This document shows positions 7,203 through 8,789 of a DNA stretch of 8,789 nt, piece by piece. Both the position numbers and the translations under genes were made by a program. The notes below the pieces were generated by a model that saw only the letters and a list, made by a program, of their open reading frames with translations, ran no database searches and was not told where the DNA came from. This DNA comes from Pseudomonadota bacterium (lineage in GTDB: Bacteria; Pseudomonadota; Alphaproteobacteria; Rhizobiales; Xanthobacteraceae): positions 1 to 8,789 of the forward strand of contig JAJYAH010000251.1 in the NCBI GenBank assembly GCA_021779635.1, given 5' to 3'. Numbering within the stretch: position 1 is the first letter of the stretch; each line of letters starts with the position of its first letter.

Positions 7203-7251
7203 TGAAATTTGACCGTACAATCTAAGGTTGCTGAGATTTAAGTCATCAGAT

Positions 7252-7264
7252 CGCTCCGGGAGCG
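7252..7264. repeat. Tight palindrome CGCTCC-G-GGAGCG
   Basis: CGCTCC (7252-7257) and GGAGCG (7259-7264) are perfect complements with a one-base centre. The palindrome touches the left arm of the larger stem-loop at 7264-7311. With a centre this small it is more likely a protein-binding dyad than an RNA hairpin. No function can be assigned. Confidence 0.35.
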
Positions 7265-7311
7265 CGAGCCAGACAGATCGAAGGTCTCAAAAGATGCAAA
7301 TGTCGGCTCGC
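7264..7311. repeat. Stem-loop, 11 paired bases with one bulge
   Basis: GCGAGCC (7264-7270), a bulged A, then GACA (7272-7275) pair with TGTC (7301-7304) and GGCTCGC (7305-7311) around a 25-base loop. On the plus strand it is followed by TTATCT and, further on, a short T-run near 7339. No plus-strand gene precedes it and no minus-strand T-run follows it, so its use as a terminator is unsupported. It could be a structured RNA element or the relic of an insertion end. Confidence 0.35.
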
Positions 7312-7413
7312 TTATCTCATCGTTGTGGAAATGCACTCATTATTTTTCAACGACTGGAATTTGCGACAATCGGAGAGTGTGCCGCGGGCCGAGCTTCGTT
7401 GAGGACGTCTGCT

Positions 7414-7680
7414 TCATTGGCGAGTTGCACGCGGCGTGAGGACTCGACATCGCTTCCAAAGGCATCGCGCGTCGTGCGCAGCAATCACCGGGGGGCTCGA
7501 GGGAACCCACTCTCGACCAGGTCGACCTCTCCACCGTCCTTTACAGCTTGTGCGCCAGGCAGATCGTTGGCCCGCCCCGACGAGGCCCGTTGTTCCCATG
7601 GCACCGCTCGAGGCGTCGAGCGTATCGAGGGACGCGATCAGGCGCGCCAGGGCGCATCAAGCGGGTCGCGTTTCCGGCAT
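7414..7680 (-). pseudogene. Small ORF broken by an early in-frame TGA
   Basis: An excellent ribosome binding site, AGGAGG (7692-7687), lies six bases before ATG at 7680. The reading frame runs only seven codons (MPETRPA) before TGA at 7659-7657, then stays open to 7414. The sequence right after the stop, CALARLIASLDTLDASSGAM, has the heptad-like pattern of a genuine helix and resembles the start of small uncharacterised proteins found beside phage-type genes in Hyphomicrobiales. A single C-to-T change (CGA to TGA) would explain the stop. The later part reads like non-coding DNA, so a frameshift may also be present. It lies 70 bases after the DUF5681 gene and was probably the next gene of that operon. 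A sequencing error or a seven-codon leader are alternatives. Confidence 0.4.
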
Positions 7681-7750
7681 GCCGAACCTCCTTGTTGGCC
7701 GGCGGGCCTGGACGAGCCGCCGGCCTCCGAGGCCCCGATGCCTCTGGTGC

Positions 7751-8677
7751 CTAGCGAGGATCCTCGTGGTTTACGGCGTCGTTCCGCCGGCGGCGCCGTC
7801 TACGAGGAGCGGGTGGCGTCGGCGGGATCACGATGGGCTTCCTGATCCCCAGCTTCGCCAGCGGAATCATGAAGGGATCCCCTCCCTTCTTCCGCGGCAG
7901 GAATGGCACGCCCAGAGCTCTGCAGCGGGCCTTCAGTTTCATTCCGCAGGCATCCCAACCGAGACGGATGCCACGCGCTATTATCTTGTCGTAGGCCCGT
8001 GGCCGCCTCCTCATGCGCGGCCATAGGACGTGCTGACAGCTCAGGTAGAGCCCAAAATAGACACCCAACCGCGTCACGCGCCCGTCGGCGTCGCACATGT
8101 CCGAGAACTCATCGCGGTAGATCGCCATGAGATAGGCGAGATCACGCACGGCGCAGACGAACCTGGCAGCAGCTCGATCCTCCTTGTCGACCGGCCCTTC
8201 GATCCGAACCTCCTGCGTGCGCCAGTCGAGCTTGATGTCATCAGGATGGGGGCTGTCGTCCGGCGGCGGTGCGCCGGCCGCTATCTGCGCAGCCTTTGTC
8301 TCCTTGTAGTCGCGCCAGAATCGAAAGCTCTTGCGCCTTTGCTTCTGATGCCGTTTCTCCTCCTTCTCTGCGAGCTCAAGGAAGCTCCGTTGCGCAAGGA
8401 CGCCACCCTTGGCCCCGGTTGCGAACATGGCGCGAAGCACGCCTTGCTTGGCGGTCATCTGGTGGCGACCGTGCTGATCGGTGATTGTGATGGCACGGTT
8501 GATCTCCGCCCGGATCGCCTCCTGCACCGTTGGATCTCCGTCGGTCGGCAAGGCCGATTCATCGCGGCGCTTCTTGGGGCGACCTCGCGGGTTCCCTGAC
8601 ACCCCCTTCCGGAACTGCCCGCCACGGGGCGGTTCGCGATAGCCGACCTTGCGCGGGTTCTGATCGTCGGTGCTCAT
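7751..8677 (-). CDS. DUF5681 domain-containing protein
   Basis: This 308-residue protein has the N-terminal signature of DUF5681 (residues about 11-36: VGYREPPRGGQFRKG followed by SGNPRGRPKK), a basic, Gly/Pro-rich motif seen in many proteins from prophages and mobile elements of alphaproteobacteria. The rest is mostly charged and helical, including ELAEKEEKRHQKQRRKSFRF and a central part with several aromatic residues (LAYLMAIYRDEF, LGVYFGLYLSCQHVLWPRMR). A run of Arg (RRRRRRRN) near the C-terminus suggests nucleic-acid contact. No enzyme motif is visible and the function of the domain is unknown; a role in phage DNA packaging or DNA binding is only a guess from context. GGAGG at 8689-8685 lies seven bases before ATG 8677, and the start overlaps the upstream gene's stop as ATGA, which fixes the start and implies translational coupling. 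Confidence 0.85.
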   Translation of the reverse strand: MSTDDQNPRKVGYREPPRGGQFRKGVSGNPRGRPKKRRDESALPTDGDPTVQEAIRAEINRAITITDQHGRHQMTAKQGVLRAMFATGAKGGVLAQRSFLELAEKEEKRHQKQRRKSFRFWRDYKETKAAQIAAGAPPPDDSPHPDDIKLDWRTQEVRIEGPVDKEDRAAARFVCAVRDLAYLMAIYRDEFSDMCDADGRVTRLGVYFGLYLSCQHVLWPRMRRRPRAYDKIIARGIRLGWDACGMKLKARCRALGVPFLPRKKGGDPFMIPLAKLGIRKPIVIPPTPPAPRRRRRRRNDAVNHEDPR

Positions 8678-8789
8678 GCTGCCACCTCCGGCTGCTCGGT
8701 GGCCCGTGCCTCACCAACAGCCTCAAACCCCTCCCCGCCGCCCGCCAGCGTCGCTACCTTCCCGGTGAACGCCTCGAAACGCCGGATGA
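8674..8789 (-). CDS. C-terminal end of an unidentified protein, cut by the window edge
   Basis: The last 37 residues of a minus-strand gene are present, reading IRRFEAFTGKVATLAGGGEG and ending in EQPEVAA. The stop TGA (8676-8674) overlaps the ATG of the DUF5681 gene by four bases (ATGA), typical of genes made in fixed ratio from one transcript. The frame is open to the window edge with high-GC third codon positions. The visible piece is too short to assign a family; by position it is probably part of the same phage-type operon. Confidence 0.65.
   Translation of the reverse strand, partial: IRRFEAFTGKVATLAGGGEGFEAVGEARATEQPEVAA

Larger units (their letters stand above)
7080..7750. other. Intergenic region with inverted repeats and one degraded ORF
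   Basis: This 671-base stretch separates the right GrlR-like gene from the DUF5681 gene. Both genes lie on the minus strand and read from right to left. The only coding trace I can support is the broken small ORF at 7680-7414. The plus-strand open frames here (7228-7845 and 7436-8026) run into the DUF5681 gene on the opposite strand and look like shadows. The remaining notable content is the group of palindromes between 7159 and 7311. Confidence 0.5.

Noticed and set aside
7228..8026. Plus-strand frames of about 200 codons at 7228-7845 and 7436-8026
   Set aside because: They are rich in Arg, Ser and Pro, have no motifs and run opposite the DUF5681 gene.

Overview
The window reads as accessory DNA from a GC-rich proteobacterium, most likely an alphaproteobacterium of the Hyphomicrobiales (Bradyrhizobium/Methylobacterium type). 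That placement is inference from codon usage, the DUF5681-type protein, and the style of the glycosyltransferase and GrlR-like proteins. No rRNA, tRNA, transposase or integrase was found.

Layout. Positions 1-640 hold no gene I can support. A plus-strand module follows: a GrlR-like small regulatory-type protein (653-1294), then a tail-anchored single-pass membrane miniprotein (1319-1531). Next on the same strand are a beta-propeller-like protein of the TIGR03032/DUF4915 type (1602-2489) and, 7 bases after it, a very large multidomain glycosyltransferase (2497-5757). The latter joins a beta-sandwich-like N-terminus, repeats typical of rhamnan-synthesis-type transferases, a WsaF-like GT4 domain and a C-terminal GT2 domain. 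A 455-base convergent gap (5758-6212) contains a strong hairpin that pairs best in minus-strand RNA. Then comes a second, diverged copy of the regulator/miniprotein module on the minus strand (7079-6453, then 6419-6213). Beyond it lies a 670-base stretch with palindromes, a stem-loop and a small broken gene. The right edge holds a minus-strand DUF5681 gene (8677-7751), translationally coupled to a gene that runs off the window.

The main observation is the two paralogous two-gene modules in opposite orientation, both pointing inward and flanking the surface-glycan genes. The two regulator-type proteins align without gaps over about 105 residues. The two miniproteins share a nearly fixed transmembrane segment behind dissimilar N-termini. 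Similarity between the regulator genes reaches back through the ribosome binding site. I infer that the regulator and the miniprotein form a functional pair, perhaps controlling or anchoring something at the inner membrane and possibly linked to the glycan genes. Nothing in the sequence proves that link.

The right edge (DUF5681 gene, upstream partner and a degraded small ORF) looks like prophage or other mobile-element cargo and probably belongs to a separate transcription unit.
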